A stretch of DNA of 64,000 nt from Luteimicrobium xylanilyticum (lineage in GTDB: Bacteria > Actinomycetota > Actinomycetes > Actinomycetales > Cellulomonadaceae), in the NCBI RefSeq assembly GCF_009429125.1, contig NZ_CP045529.1, positions 1,674,001 through 1,738,000 on the forward strand, in the 5' to 3' direction. Below the pieces are notes generated by a model. It was not told the DNA's origin, made no database searches, and saw nothing but the letters and a program-made list of their open reading frames with translations. Shown here in pieces: positions 7,607 through 18,780 of this stretch (within the stretch, counting starts at the first letter, position 1; each line of letters begins with the position of its first letter). The translations under genes and the position numbers were made by a program.

Positions 7607-8919
7607 GACCAGACCGCCTCCTCCACCAGGTTGAGCCAGGTCGCCTCGAGCCCGCTGCCCTCGACGACGGCCAGCGCACGCCACCGGGCGGCGCGCAGCG
7701 CGGCGACGGTGTCCTGCGCCGCCCGGTGCTGGACAGGTGGAGCGGTCCGGCCGACCACGACGACGGCGGCGTGGTCCCCCTCGCCGCCCAGGTGGGCCAG
7801 GGCGTGGAGCGCCGCCCCGGACTGGGGGCGGAGCACCGCGAACGTCAGCTCGTCCGCGTGGCGGTCGGTCCGCAGCGCCGCTGCGGTCGTGGCGACGGCC
7901 CGGTCGGCGTCGGCGGCGTCCTTGAGGCCGACGAGGTCGACCGCCTGCTCCAGGATGCCCGAGCGGCCTTCGCCGCGGCCGCCGGGGACGTGCGTGACCG
8001 GTGCGACGGCCTCGTCGGAGGACGTACCCACGATCCGTCCCGCGTGCCCCGCCTCGACGAGCGAGACGGCGATCGACGCGGCGCACTCCACGGCCCACTC
8101 ACCCCGGTCCGTGCGCGCGTGGTCCCAGCTCTTCCCGCCGTCGTGCGGCGGCAGGAGGCCACGGTCGAAGAGGACGGTCACGGGCGGCAGCCCCGCCCCC
8201 TCGTCGGAGCGCACCATGAGCTGCCCGCGGCGTGCCGCGCTGATCCAGTGGACCCGGCGCGGGTCGTCGCCCGCGACGTACTCGCGCAGGACCGCGTCGT
8301 CGGGCGAGGCCGCGCGGGTCCCGCTGGCGGCGTCGCTGGCGACGGCGAGGCTGCGGGCCGCGCGCACCGGGAGCGGATAGGTGCTCGGCCACACGGTGAC
8401 CGTCGTCGTCGAGCCGAAGGGCTGGACGGTGCGCACGAGCCCGAAGGGATCCTCGACGGTCGCGCTCGCGGGGCCGAGCGGCCAGCGTCCGCGCGCGGAG
8501 GGGTGGAGCTGGTAGGTCACGACGATCTCGTCGGCACCGGTGCGCTGGGTCCCGCGCGGTGGCCGGTGCGAGAGCTGGGTCGAGACGTTCTCGGCGACGC
8601 GCGTCCGTGCGAGCTGCGCGGTCGCGGCGGACGACCGGTGAGCGGGGCGGACGGCGAGCCGGGCCTCGGTGACCTGGCCGCGGACGACCGGGTTGGGCAG
8701 GACGCGGCGCGTCGTGGTCAGGGCGGTGCGGCCGCGGTCGACGCCCACGAGCCGCATCCACACCGCCGCCGCCGCGACCGCGACGAGCGGCGCCACCCCG
8801 ACCCCGACGACGTCGGGCAGGTGGAGGCCGACGCCGGCGAGCGCGAGGACGCCGCCCCCGACGACGAGCACGATCCCCCGGTCGGTGAGCCGGACCCGTG
8901 TGGTGCGCGTCCTGGCCAT
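7603..8919 (-). CDS. DUF58 domain membrane-anchored protein
   Basis: This 438-residue protein has two N-terminal membrane helices (about residues 17-34 and 38-56), a beta-rich middle and the DUF58 signature REYVAGDDPRRVHW near residue 214. It ends in a von Willebrand A-like fold in which VTVLFDRGLL takes the first strand. DUF58 proteins regularly pair with MoxR AAA+ ATPases, which are thought to remodel them. The gene lies 7 nt after moxR and overlaps the transglutaminase gene by 4 bp, so the three form one operon. Function beyond that association is unknown. Confidence 0.85.
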   Translation of the reverse strand: MARTRTTRVRLTDRGIVLVVGGGVLALAGVGLHLPDVVGVGVAPLVAVAAAAVWMRLVGVDRGRTALTTTRRVLPNPVVRGQVTEARLAVRPAHRSSAATAQLARTRVAENVSTQLSHRPPRGTQRTGADEIVVTYQLHPSARGRWPLGPASATVEDPFGLVRTVQPFGSTTTVTVWPSTYPLPVRAARSLAVASDAASGTRAASPDDAVLREYVAGDDPRRVHWISAARRGQLMVRSDEGAGLPPVTVLFDRGLLPPHDGGKSWDHARTDRGEWAVECAASIAVSLVEAGHAGRIVGTSSDEAVAPVTHVPGGRGEGRSGILEQAVDLVGLKDAADADRAVATTAAALRTDRHADELTFAVLRPQSGAALHALAHLGGEGDHAAVVVVGRTAPPVQHRAAQDTVAALRAARWRALAVVEGSGLEATWLNLVEEAVWS

Positions 8920-8926
8920 GGCGCCC

Positions 8927-9940
<1,014 letters not shown>

Positions 9941-10069
9941 GCGGGACCTCCGTCGGTCGAGAGCGGCGGACCGCCCGGGCGGGACGACCGTCGGGCGGAG
10001 CGCGGCGGCACGGGGGCCGCCACGTTCCGCGACGTCGTAGCACGAGCCTAGAGCACGCGTTGCACGTCA

Positions 10070-10085
10070 CTCCACATCGCTCCAC
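10070..10085 (-). promoter_or_regulatory. putative MraZ box pair in front of moxR
   Basis: On the minus strand GTGGAG occurs at 10085-10080 and 10075-10070, exactly 10 bp apart. The spacing and sequence match those in front of mraZ. The pair lies about 20 bp upstream of the candidate TAGGCT -10 of the MoxR operon. Confidence 0.5.
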
Positions 10086-10175
10086 GGTCAGCCTCGGCGG
10101 GTCCCGCTCGGGGGCCGCGACCGGGCTCGTCGACGACGGCGCGTGGCGCGCGACCCGCCCGGGAGGCCCCGTGCC

Positions 10176-10191
10176 CTCCACCTCGCTCCAC
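10176..10191 (-). promoter_or_regulatory. putative MraZ box pair, mid-intergenic
   Basis: Minus-strand GTGGAG at 10191-10186 and 10181-10176, again 10 bp apart, lies between the moxR-proximal and mraZ-proximal clusters. Confidence 0.4.
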
Positions 10192-10252
10192 CGCGCTGAC
10201 CTGCGACGACGGTGCCGACCCGGGGTGAAAGACGCGTTTCGACGAGCGAACG

Positions 10253-10288
10253 GTGGAGGGAAGTGGAGTAATGTGGGGGCAATGGGAG
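10253..10288 (+). promoter_or_regulatory. MraZ operator repeats over the dcw promoter
   Basis: GTGGAG (10253), GTGGAG (10263) and GTGGGG (10273) are direct repeats with a 10-bp period; a degenerate TGGGAG follows at 10283. This matches the known MraZ operator layout, in which TGGGN units are separated by 5 bp upstream of mraZ. A TAATGT hexamer (10269-10274) inside the array is a likely -10, so MraZ binding would block it. Confidence 0.75.
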
Positions 10289-10307
10289 GCAGGAGGAGGT
10301 GCGTGCC

Positions 10308-10772
10308 GTGCTCGAGTCGTTCAGCGGGGTCCCGAGCCTTCTTCTCGGCACGTACACGCCCCGGCTCGACGACAAGGGACGCCTCATCCTCCCGGCCAAG
10401 TTCCGAGGCCAGCTGGCACCGGGGCTCGTCCTCACCCGAGGGCAGGAGCGCTGCCTCTTCCTGCTCCCGATGGACGAGTTCCGCCGCATGTACGACCAGA
10501 TCCGTGAGGCTCCCGTGACGAGCAAGCAGGCGCGGGACTACCTGCGGGTGCTGCTGTCCGGCGCGAGCGACGAGGTTCCGGACAAGCAGGGCCGGATCTC
10601 GATCCCGCCGGCGCTGCGTGAGTACGCGGGCCTCGACCGGGACGTCGCCGTGATCGGCGCCGGCACCCGGGTCGAGGTCTGGGACCTCGCGGCCTGGCAG
10701 ACCTACCTCGCCGAGCAGGAGAGCGAGTACGCACGCACCGCGGAGGAGGTGGTCCCGGGGCTGCGGCTCTGA
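10308..10772 (+). CDS. mraZ: transcriptional regulator MraZ
   Basis: This 154-residue protein has two AbrB-like SpoVT/MraZ repeats, [20 protein letters not shown] near the start and [19 protein letters not shown] in the second half. MraZ forms ring oligomers that bind tandem repeats in front of its own gene and repress the dcw cluster. I place the start at GTG 10308 because AGGAGGAGG (10291-10299) then has a normal spacing. The in-frame GTG at 10299 lies inside that ribosome site. It is the first gene of the cluster and is followed by 183 bp before rsmH. Confidence 0.95.
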   Translation: MLESFSGVPSLLLGTYTPRLDDKGRLILPAKFRGQLAPGLVLTRGQERCLFLLPMDEFRRMYDQIREAPVTSKQARDYLRVLLSGASDEVPDKQGRISIPPALREYAGLDRDVAVIGAGTRVEVWDLAAWQTYLAEQESEYARTAEEVVPGLRL

Positions 10773-10854
10773 CTGCGCGCGCAGGAGGAGCAGCAAGCAC
10801 GGCCAGACCAGACGTGTTCGGACGGCCCGCACGACCAGGCCTCCTCCCGCCCGT

Positions 10855-10880
10855 TCTGACGCCACTTCCCCGGCGTCAGA
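10855..10880 (+). promoter_or_regulatory. hairpin in the mraZ-rsmH spacer (candidate mraW RNA motif)
   Basis: TCTGACGCC (10855-10863) and GGCGTCAGA (10872-10880) form a perfect 9-bp stem with an 8-nt loop in the 183-bp spacer. A conserved cis-acting mraW RNA motif is known at this location in actinomycetes. Identity with that motif is inferred from position only. There is no U-tract, so a simple terminator is less likely. Confidence 0.45.
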
Positions 10881-10955
10881 GGGGACGCGGAGGGAGACCT
10901 GACCGGGTGGCCCGACCGGGCACCACCAGCACGCAGCGCGAAGGAGGGGGGACCG

Positions 10956-12085
<1,130 letters not shown>

Positions 12086-12089
<4 letters not shown>

Positions 12090-12526
12090 CCGCGTCCGCC
12101 GGCGCGACCGCGCGTGTGCTGCGCCAGTTCGAGCCCGCCACCGACCCGAAGGCCGGCGCCCCCCGCCCGGCCGACGCACCCCGCCCGCGCCTGCGCGTCG
12201 TGCGCGCCCCCGCGACGGGGCGCTCGCGTGTGCCCTTCGTGGCCCTGTGCGTCGCGATCGTGGCGGGCGCGCTCGTCACGGCGCTCCTCCTGAACATCCA
12301 GATGGCGCGCGACTCGTTCGAGCGCAACACCCTCAACGCGCAGCTCGCCCAGACGGCCCAGGACACGCAGGACCTCACGTCTCGGCTCGACGCGGCCTCG
12401 GCGCCGAGCGCACTCGCCCGCACGGCCCGGTCGCTCGGCATGGTGCCGGGAGCCGGTCAGGGCTTCCTGCGGCTGTCGGACGGCAAGGTGATCGCGACGC
12501 CCGAGGTGGCAGGGGCCAAGGGATGA
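12086..12526 (+). CDS. ftsL: FtsL-like cell division protein
   Basis: This 146-residue bitopic protein has a basic cytosolic N-terminus, one membrane helix (about residues 50-70, [20 protein letters not shown]) and a periplasmic coiled-coil-like helix rich in Q, L and A, followed by a short tail. FtsL sequences are poorly conserved, so the call rests on topology and on its position between rsmH and ftsI, with 4-bp overlaps on both sides. It would join FtsQ and FtsB in the divisome and help activate FtsW-FtsI. Confidence 0.8.
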
Positions 12527-14592
12527 GCCCGCGCCCGTCCGAGCGACCCAGCGCGCGGACCGCCTCGGGTGCCACGACGGGGCGCGCGACGTCGGGGCGC
12601 CCGACGGCGTCCACCCGGGCGGGGAGCACCACGCACCGAGCGCGCACGGCGTCGGGCGGGCTGCCCACGAAGGGCAAGCCGCCCACGAAGAGCAAGACGC
12701 CGACGAAGAGCAACGCCAACCCGCCGCGTCCCGGCACGCGGGCGGCGGCGCCCCGACGGCCGGCGCCGGCGGCACGCCGGCCCGCGCCACGCCCGTCACG
12801 CTTCCGCAAGGCGGGCCGGCCCGAGAAGCGGCTGCGCTGGGTCGCAGCGCTGGTCGCGCTCGTGCTCGTCGCCTTCGTGGTGCGGCTCGGGTTCGTGCAG
12901 CTCTACGACGGCCCGGCGCTCGCGGCCCGCGGCCACGACGCCAGGTTGGTGACGACTGAGCAGCCCGCGACGCGCGGGCAGATCACCGACACGAACGGCG
13001 TCGTGCTGGCCACGAGCCAGACCCGGTACACCCTGGTCGCCAACCCCAAGAACGTGGCGACGTTCGTCCCCACGGACGCCCAGGACGCGGCCTACGAGGG
13101 CTCCGGGGAGCTGGGCACCGGAGCCGTCGCGGCGGCCAAGCTCATCGCGCCGCTGATCCACCAGGACGCCAGCACGCTGGGCGCCGCCCTCAACGCGTCG
13201 TCGAAGGGCGCGCTCCTCCAGTACAAGGTGCTCGCCAAGGACCTGCTGCCGGAGACCTGGCGAGCGATCGACGCGCTCGGGATCACGGGCATCTCGTCCG
13301 AGCAGACGTCGGAGCGCGTCTACCCGGCGGGCGCGACCGGCGGGAACCTCCTGGGCTACGTCGACGCGAGCCAGCAGGGAGCCGGAGGGCTCGAGAAGGT
13401 CCTCGACGACGAGCTCTCGGGCACGCCCGGCCAGGAGACGTACGAGCGCGGCGTCAACGGGCAGCGGATCCCCACGGGGACGGACCAGGACAAGGCTGCG
13501 GTCCCCGGCTCCGACGTCGCCCTGACGATCGACCAGGACATCCAGTGGTACGCCCAGGACGCGGCCGACAAGGCCAAGAAGGACACGGGCGCGACGTGGG
13601 CGGTCGTCGTCGTCCAGGACGTCAAGACCGGCGCGGTCTACGCGCTCGCGAACTCCGGCACGGCGGACCCGAACGACTCGTCGGTGCCCGTCTCCGAGCG
13701 CGGCTCGGTCGCCGTCGAGGGCACGTTCGAGCCGGGGTCGACGGGCAAGATCATCACGATGGCCGGCCTCCTCGAGTCCGGGCTGGCGAAGCCGACCTCG
13801 CAGTACAAGGTCGGGTACACGTACGAGACGCCCAACGGCCAGGTGTTCCACGACTCCCACGAGCACGGCCTCGAGAAGCTCACGCTCGCCGGGATCCTCG
13901 CGGAGTCCTCGAACTCGGGCACCGTCCAGGTCGGCTCCAAGATGACGGCCCAGACCCAGTACGACAACATGCGCGCCTTCGGGCTCGGGCAGCACACCGG
14001 GGCCGGCCTGCCGGGGGAGTCCACCGGCATCCTGCGCCAGCCGCAGGACTGGGACGGGCGCACGCGCTACGCCGTCCTGTTCGGCCAGGGCGTCTCGGTG
14101 AACGCGCTCCAGGTCGCGGGCGTGTACTCGACCATCGCCAACGGCGGCGTGCGCCCGTCGACGCACGTCGTGAAGTCGGTGACCGCGGCCGACGGCACGA
14201 CCACGCCCACGGCCGTGGGCAGCGGGAAGCGCGTCGTCTCGAAGAAGACCGCCGCGCAGCTCACCCGCATGCTCGAGGGCGTCGTGAAGGACGACGGCGG
14301 GACCGGCGCGAAGGCCACGGTGCCCGGGTACCAGGTCGCGGGCAAGACGGGCACCGCCGAGGCCGCAGGCTCCGGCGGCGGGCTGACCTCGATCGTGGCG
14401 TCGTTCGTGGGCTTCGCCCCGGCGGACAACCCGCGGTTGACGGTCGGCGTGTTCGTGAAGGACCCGAAGACCTCGATCTTCGGCGGCGAGACCGCCGCGC
14501 CGGTGTTCAGCAAGGTCATGGGCTTCGCGCTCCACGACCTGGGCGTCGCGCCGAGCTCGGGCTCCGCCAAGCCGTACAAGCCGACGTGGTGA
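12523..14592 (+). CDS. ftsI: peptidoglycan transpeptidase FtsI / penicillin-binding protein (PBP3-type)
   Basis: This 689-residue class B penicillin-binding protein cross-links septal peptidoglycan. A cytosolic tail of about 100 residues, rich in Arg, Lys and Pro with PTKxK repeats, precedes one membrane helix (RWVAALVALVLVAFVVRLGF). The dimerisation domain begins at TRGQITDTNG. The transpeptidase active site is complete: S406-T-G-K409, S462-S-N464 and K608-T-G-T611. The start overlaps ftsL by 4 bp. The long basic tail is the only unusual feature relative to shorter homologues. Confidence 0.95.
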   Translation: MSPRPSERPSARTASGATTGRATSGRPTASTRAGSTTHRARTASGGLPTKGKPPTKSKTPTKSNANPPRPGTRAAAPRRPAPAARRPAPRPSRFRKAGRPEKRLRWVAALVALVLVAFVVRLGFVQLYDGPALAARGHDARLVTTEQPATRGQITDTNGVVLATSQTRYTLVANPKNVATFVPTDAQDAAYEGSGELGTGAVAAAKLIAPLIHQDASTLGAALNASSKGALLQYKVLAKDLLPETWRAIDALGITGISSEQTSERVYPAGATGGNLLGYVDASQQGAGGLEKVLDDELSGTPGQETYERGVNGQRIPTGTDQDKAAVPGSDVALTIDQDIQWYAQDAADKAKKDTGATWAVVVVQDVKTGAVYALANSGTADPNDSSVPVSERGSVAVEGTFEPGSTGKIITMAGLLESGLAKPTSQYKVGYTYETPNGQVFHDSHEHGLEKLTLAGILAESSNSGTVQVGSKMTAQTQYDNMRAFGLGQHTGAGLPGESTGILRQPQDWDGRTRYAVLFGQGVSVNALQVAGVYSTIANGGVRPSTHVVKSVTAADGTTTPTAVGSGKRVVSKKTAAQLTRMLEGVVKDDGGTGAKATVPGYQVAGKTGTAEAAGSGGGLTSIVASFVGFAPADNPRLTVGVFVKDPKTSIFGGETAAPVFSKVMGFALHDLGVAPSSGSAKPYKPTW

Positions 14593-14629
14593 CGGTCCAG
14601 GCCGGCCCGGTCGCCACCCGCCCGCACGA

Positions 14630-14642
14630 TAGGTTTCTTCCC
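14630..14642 (+). promoter_or_regulatory. candidate internal leaderless promoter for murE
   Basis: TAGGTT (14630-14635) fits the TANNNT -10 pattern and lies 7 nt before the murE GTG, which lacks a ribosome site. This would let murE and the downstream genes be transcribed independently of mraZ. Confidence 0.4.
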
Positions 14643-16295
14643 GTGACGTCCCCCGCTCCTCGGCTGCGCCCCCGCACGTCCGCCCGGCTGACGCTGGAGC
14701 GGCTCATCGAAGGAATGGCGGCGGTCGACGGCACCGCGGGGCCCGGCGGGGCGACCGCGACGGGTGACGTGGTCGTCACGGGCGTCGGCGCGGACAACCG
14801 GACCGTGGCGCCCGGTGACCTCTTCGTCGCGCTGCCCGGCGCCCACGTGCACGGAGCGCGGTTCGTGGCCGACGCCGTGGCCGCGGGCGCCGTGGCGGTC
14901 GTGACGGACGACGCGGGAGCGCGGCTGCTCGCCGACCGTGGGGCCACCCCGGCGGTACCGGTCGTCGTCGTGCCTGATCCGCGGGCGGCGCTGGGCGTCC
15001 TCGCGGCGCGGGCGTACGGCGAACCGACCGCGCGCCTGGCGACGTTCGCCGTGACCGGGACCAACGGCAAGACGACGACGACGTACGCGCTCGACGCCGT
15101 GCTTGCGGCCCTGGGCCGCACCACGGGCCTCGTGGGGACCGTGGAGATCCGCTCCGCCGGCCGGGTCGTGCCGAGCGCGCTCACGACCCCCGAGGCCGCG
15201 GACCTGCAGGCGATCCTCGCGACCATGGTCGACGACGGCGTGGACTCGCTCGCGATGGAGGTCTCCTCGCACGCGCTCGCGCTGCACCGGGTGGACCCGG
15301 TGGTCTACGACGTCGCCGGCTTCACGAACCTGAGCCAGGACCACCTCGACTTCCACGGCACGCTCGACGCGTACTTCGACGCGAAGGCCACGCTCTTCAC
15401 CCCGACCCACGCGCGGCGCGGCGTCGTCGTCGTGCCCGCCGACGGGCCGGGACGCGCGTGGGCGCTGCGGCTGCTCGACCGCGCGACCGTGCCCGTCGTG
15501 CCGCTGCGGCTCCCGGGTGCGCAGGCCCCGGGCGACGGGTGGACGGTCGAGGACGTGGCGGACGCCCCCGACGGGCAGCACCTCGTCCTCGTGCACGACG
15601 ACGGGCGCCGCCTCGCGGCCCGCACCACGCTCCCGGGCGCCTTCAACGTCGCCAACGTCGCGCTCGCCCTCGCGATGGTCGTGGAGTCGGGGGTCGGCAC
15701 GGACGTCCTCGCGGACGCCGTCGAGCGCGCCGGAGGCGTCGCGCCCACGGTGCCCGGTCGCATGGAGACGGTCTCGGACGGGGTGGGGCCCCGCGTCGTC
15801 GTGGACTTCGCGCACAACCCGGACGCGCTCGCCCTCGCCCTCGACGCCCTGCGCCCGACGACGACGGGTCGGCTCGTGGTGGTCTTCGGCGCCACCGGGG
15901 AGCGTGACACCGGCAAGCGCCCGACCATGGGTAGGGTTGCCGTCGAGCGTGCGGACGTGGTCGTCGTGACCGACGACGACCCGCACGGTGAGGACCCCGC
16001 CCCCATCCGCGCGGAGGTCCTGGACGGGGCCCGAGGCGCGCGGGACGCGCAGGCCCGGGTGACGCTCGTCGAGGTGGCGCCGCGCGCGGCCGCCATCAGG
16101 CAGGCCGTGCTGGGCGCGGCCGACGAGGACACGGTGCTCGTGGCGGGGCGGGGCCACGAGATCTGGCAGGAGATCGACGGCGTGAACCATCCGTTGGATG
16201 ATCGCGTCGAGGCGCGCGCGGCGCTCGCAGCCCGGAAGGCCGAGACCCGGCCGGTGGGCGGCGACGCCGCGCCGACAGGAGAGCAGGACGCATGA
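14643..16295 (+). CDS. murE: UDP-N-acetylmuramyl-tripeptide synthetase MurE
   Basis: This 550-residue Mur ligase adds the third amino acid of the stem peptide. The ATP motif [10 protein letters not shown] is near residue 139, and MEVSSHALALHRVDP and NLSQDHLDFHGT follow. At the substrate-specificity site it has D-D-P-H (445-448, inside DDDPHGEDP) rather than the DNPR of diaminopimelate-adding enzymes. I therefore infer L-Lys or L-Orn as substrate, as in many Micrococcales. The GTG at 14643 is chosen. An upstream in-frame GTG at 14589, overlapping the ftsI stop, would add 18 residues. It ends with a 4-bp overlap into murF. Confidence 0.93.
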   Translation: MTSPAPRLRPRTSARLTLERLIEGMAAVDGTAGPGGATATGDVVVTGVGADNRTVAPGDLFVALPGAHVHGARFVADAVAAGAVAVVTDDAGARLLADRGATPAVPVVVVPDPRAALGVLAARAYGEPTARLATFAVTGTNGKTTTTYALDAVLAALGRTTGLVGTVEIRSAGRVVPSALTTPEAADLQAILATMVDDGVDSLAMEVSSHALALHRVDPVVYDVAGFTNLSQDHLDFHGTLDAYFDAKATLFTPTHARRGVVVVPADGPGRAWALRLLDRATVPVVPLRLPGAQAPGDGWTVEDVADAPDGQHLVLVHDDGRRLAARTTLPGAFNVANVALALAMVVESGVGTDVLADAVERAGGVAPTVPGRMETVSDGVGPRVVVDFAHNPDALALALDALRPTTTGRLVVVFGATGERDTGKRPTMGRVAVERADVVVVTDDDPHGEDPAPIRAEVLDGARGARDAQARVTLVEVAPRAAAIRQAVLGAADEDTVLVAGRGHEIWQEIDGVNHPLDDRVEARAALAARKAETRPVGGDAAPTGEQDA

Positions 16296-17701
16296 TCGAG
16301 CTGACTGCGGCCGACGTGGCCGCAGCGACCGGCGGCGCCGTGAGCGCCGCTCACGCCGGAGCCCGTGTGACGGGCCCGGTCGTCATCGACTCCCGGGCGG
16401 CGACCGCCGGGTCGCTGTTCGTCGCGCTGCCCGGTGAGCACGTCGACGGGCACGACTACGCCGCGTCGGCCGTCGCGGCGGGCGCGAGCCTCGTGCTCGC
16501 CGCGCGCGAGCTCGAGGACGTGCCGTGCGTCGTCGTCGAGGACGTGCAGGCGGCGCTCGGCGAGCTCGCGCGCTTCGTGCTCGCCACGCTGCGGGCCGAG
16601 GCCGACGTGCGGGTCGTCGCGGTCACCGGCTCGGTCGGCAAGACGACCACCAAGGACCTCCTCGGCGCGCTCGTGACGCCGCTCGGCCCGACGATCGTGC
16701 CGCGCGGCTCGTTCAACAACGAGATCGGGCTGCCGCTCACCGTGCTCGGCGCGGACCGCGGCACGCGGTTCCTCGTGCTCGAGATGGGCGCCGACCACGA
16801 GGGCAACCTCACGTACCTCACGCGGATCGCGCCGCCCGACGTCTCCGTCGTGCTCGTCGTGGGCTCGGCCCACCTGGGCCGCTTCGGGTCGGTCGAGGCC
16901 GTCGAGCGTGCCAAGGGCGAGCTCGTCCAGGGGCTGCGCCCCGGCGGCGTCGCGGTCCTCAACGCGGACGACCTCCGGGTCGCGGGCATGGCGCGCCTCA
17001 CCGAGGGCCCCGTGGTGACGTTCGGCACGATCCCGTCCGCGGACGTGCGCGCGAGCGACGTGAGCCTCGACGTCGAGGGCCGCGCGTCCTTCACCCTGCA
17101 CGCGCCGGGCAGCGACCCGCTGCCGGTGACCCTGCGGCTCGTCGGCGAGCACCACGTGACCAACGCGCTCGCGGCCGCGGCCGGCGCGCTGCAGCTCGGT
17201 GCGAGCGCCGCCGACGTCGTGCGCACGCTGTCCGAGGAGGGCCCCGCGAGCCCGCACCGCATGCACGTGGTCGACCGGCCCGACGGCATCCGCATCATCG
17301 ACGACTCGTACAACGCCAACCCCGACTCGATGCGCGCCGGCCTGCGCGCGCTCGCCGTGATGGCCAAGCAGACGGGCCGCCGCTCCGTCGCGGTGCTCGG
17401 CGAGATGCTCGAGCTCGGGCCCGACTCGCGGGCCGTGCACGACGAGCTCGGCGAGCTCGTCGTCCGCCTGAACATCCGCTGGCTGGTCGTCGTGGGAGCA
17501 GGCGCGGGCGGCATCGTCGACGGCGCGCGCCGCGAGGGGTCGTGGGGGAGCGAGGTCGTGCACGTCGCGGACGTCGAGGAGGCGGCCGCGCTGCTGCGCG
17601 AGGAGCTGGAGGAGGGTGACGTGGTGCTCGTGAAGTCGTCCAAGGGGGCGGGCCTGTGGCGGCTCGCGAACGAGCTCACGGGTGAGCAGGTGCCCGCATG
17701 A
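16292..17701 (+). CDS. murF: UDP-N-acetylmuramoyl-tripeptide--D-alanyl-D-alanine ligase MurF
   Basis: This 469-residue Mur ligase adds D-Ala-D-Ala to the UDP-MurNAc-tripeptide. ATP-binding [15 protein letters not shown] lies near residue 110. The central domain has [11 protein letters not shown] and [11 protein letters not shown], and the C-terminal domain has [13 protein letters not shown], which is specific to MurF. The length is normal. The ATG overlaps murE, and the stop overlaps mraY by 4 bp. Confidence 0.96.
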   Translation: MIELTAADVAAATGGAVSAAHAGARVTGPVVIDSRAATAGSLFVALPGEHVDGHDYAASAVAAGASLVLAARELEDVPCVVVEDVQAALGELARFVLATLRAEADVRVVAVTGSVGKTTTKDLLGALVTPLGPTIVPRGSFNNEIGLPLTVLGADRGTRFLVLEMGADHEGNLTYLTRIAPPDVSVVLVVGSAHLGRFGSVEAVERAKGELVQGLRPGGVAVLNADDLRVAGMARLTEGPVVTFGTIPSADVRASDVSLDVEGRASFTLHAPGSDPLPVTLRLVGEHHVTNALAAAAGALQLGASAADVVRTLSEEGPASPHRMHVVDRPDGIRIIDDSYNANPDSMRAGLRALAVMAKQTGRRSVAVLGEMLELGPDSRAVHDELGELVVRLNIRWLVVVGAGAGGIVDGARREGSWGSEVVHVADVEEAAALLREELEEGDVVLVKSSKGAGLWRLANELTGEQVPA

Positions 17702-18780
17702 TCGCGATCGTCCTCGCAGCGCTCGTCGCGCTCCTCGTCTCCCTGTTCGGGACGCGGACCTTCATCCGGTTCCTCGTCCGGCACCACTACGGCCAGTTCA
17801 TCCGCCAGGACGGCCCGACGTCGCACCTGACCAAGCGCGGGACGCCCACCATGGGTGGCGTCGTCATCCTGGTCGCGGCGCTGCTCGGCTGGGGAGCCGG
17901 GTCGCTCGCGACCGGCCGCGCGCCCAGCGCGAGCGCCTGGCTCGTCATGTTCCTCACCTGCGGGCTCGGGTTCATCGGGTTCCTCGACGACTACACGAAG
18001 ATCCGTCGCCAGCGCAGCCTCGGGCTCTCGCCGCTCGCGAAGATGGTCGGGCAGGGCGTCGTCGGCGTGGTCTTCTCGATCCTCGTGCTGCAGTTCCCCA
18101 ACGGGAACGGCCTGAAGCCCGCCTCGACGAAGATCTCGTTCCTGCGGGACACGCCCGTCGACCTCGCGTTCGCGGGGACGGCGCTCGGGGTGATCCTCTT
18201 CGTGGTCTGGGCGAACTTCCTCGTGACCGCGTGGTCGAACGCGGTCAACCTCACCGACGGCCTCGACGGTCTGGCGACCGGCGCCTCGATGATCGTGTTC
18301 GGCGCCTACCTCATGGTGACCGTCTGGCAGATCAACCAGAACTGCCAGCGCTTCGTGGAGTCGACGACGGCCTGCTACGAGGTCCGCGACCCGCGCGACC
18401 TCGCGATCATCGCCGCCGCGCTCATGGGCGCGTGCTTCGGGTTCCTGTGGTGGAACGCGAGCCCCGCGAAGATCTTCATGGGCGACACCGGCGCGCTCGC
18501 GCTCGGCGGTGCCCTCGCCGGTCTGTCGATCGTGTCGCGGACCGAGATCCTCGCCGCGATCATCGGCGGCCTCTTCGTCATCGTCCTGATGTCCGACGTC
18601 ATCCAGATCGGGTACTTCAAGGCGACCGGCAGACGCGTCTTCAAGATGGCGCCGCTGCACCACCACTTCGAGCTCACGGGCTGGGGCGAGGTCACGATCG
18701 TGATCCGGTTCTGGCTCATCGCCGCCCTGTGCGCGGGGCTCGGGATAGGGCTGTTCTACGGCGAATGGGTCGTGACGTGA
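17698..18780 (+). CDS. mraY: phospho-N-acetylmuramoyl-pentapeptide transferase MraY
   Basis: This 360-residue polytopic membrane enzyme transfers phospho-MurNAc-pentapeptide to undecaprenyl phosphate, giving lipid I. About ten membrane helices are visible. The catalytic loops are [18 protein letters not shown] and [14 protein letters not shown], and the histidine motif PLHHHFEL is near the C-terminus. Length and order are standard. The gene is coupled by 4-bp overlaps to murF and to murD. Confidence 0.96.
   Translation: MIAIVLAALVALLVSLFGTRTFIRFLVRHHYGQFIRQDGPTSHLTKRGTPTMGGVVILVAALLGWGAGSLATGRAPSASAWLVMFLTCGLGFIGFLDDYTKIRRQRSLGLSPLAKMVGQGVVGVVFSILVLQFPNGNGLKPASTKISFLRDTPVDLAFAGTALGVILFVVWANFLVTAWSNAVNLTDGLDGLATGASMIVFGAYLMVTVWQINQNCQRFVESTTACYEVRDPRDLAIIAAALMGACFGFLWWNASPAKIFMGDTGALALGGALAGLSIVSRTEILAAIIGGLFVIVLMSDVIQIGYFKATGRRVFKMAPLHHHFELTGWGEVTIVIRFWLIAALCAGLGIGLFYGEWVVT

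Larger units (their letters stand above)
9941..10307. other. moxR/mraZ intergenic control region
   Basis: This 367-bp gap has no convincing gene. It holds divergent promoters for the MoxR operon (minus) and the dcw cluster (plus) and three clusters of 10-bp-spaced GTGGAG-type repeats: 10070-10085 and 10176-10191 read on the minus strand, and 10253-10288 on the plus strand. The remainder shows nothing recognisable. Confidence 0.7.

Noticed and set aside
12650-12720. Possible CRISPR or tandem repeat array at the PTKxK-coding stretch
   Set aside because: The repeats are about 20 bp, imperfect, in frame with ftsI and explained by the coding repeat.
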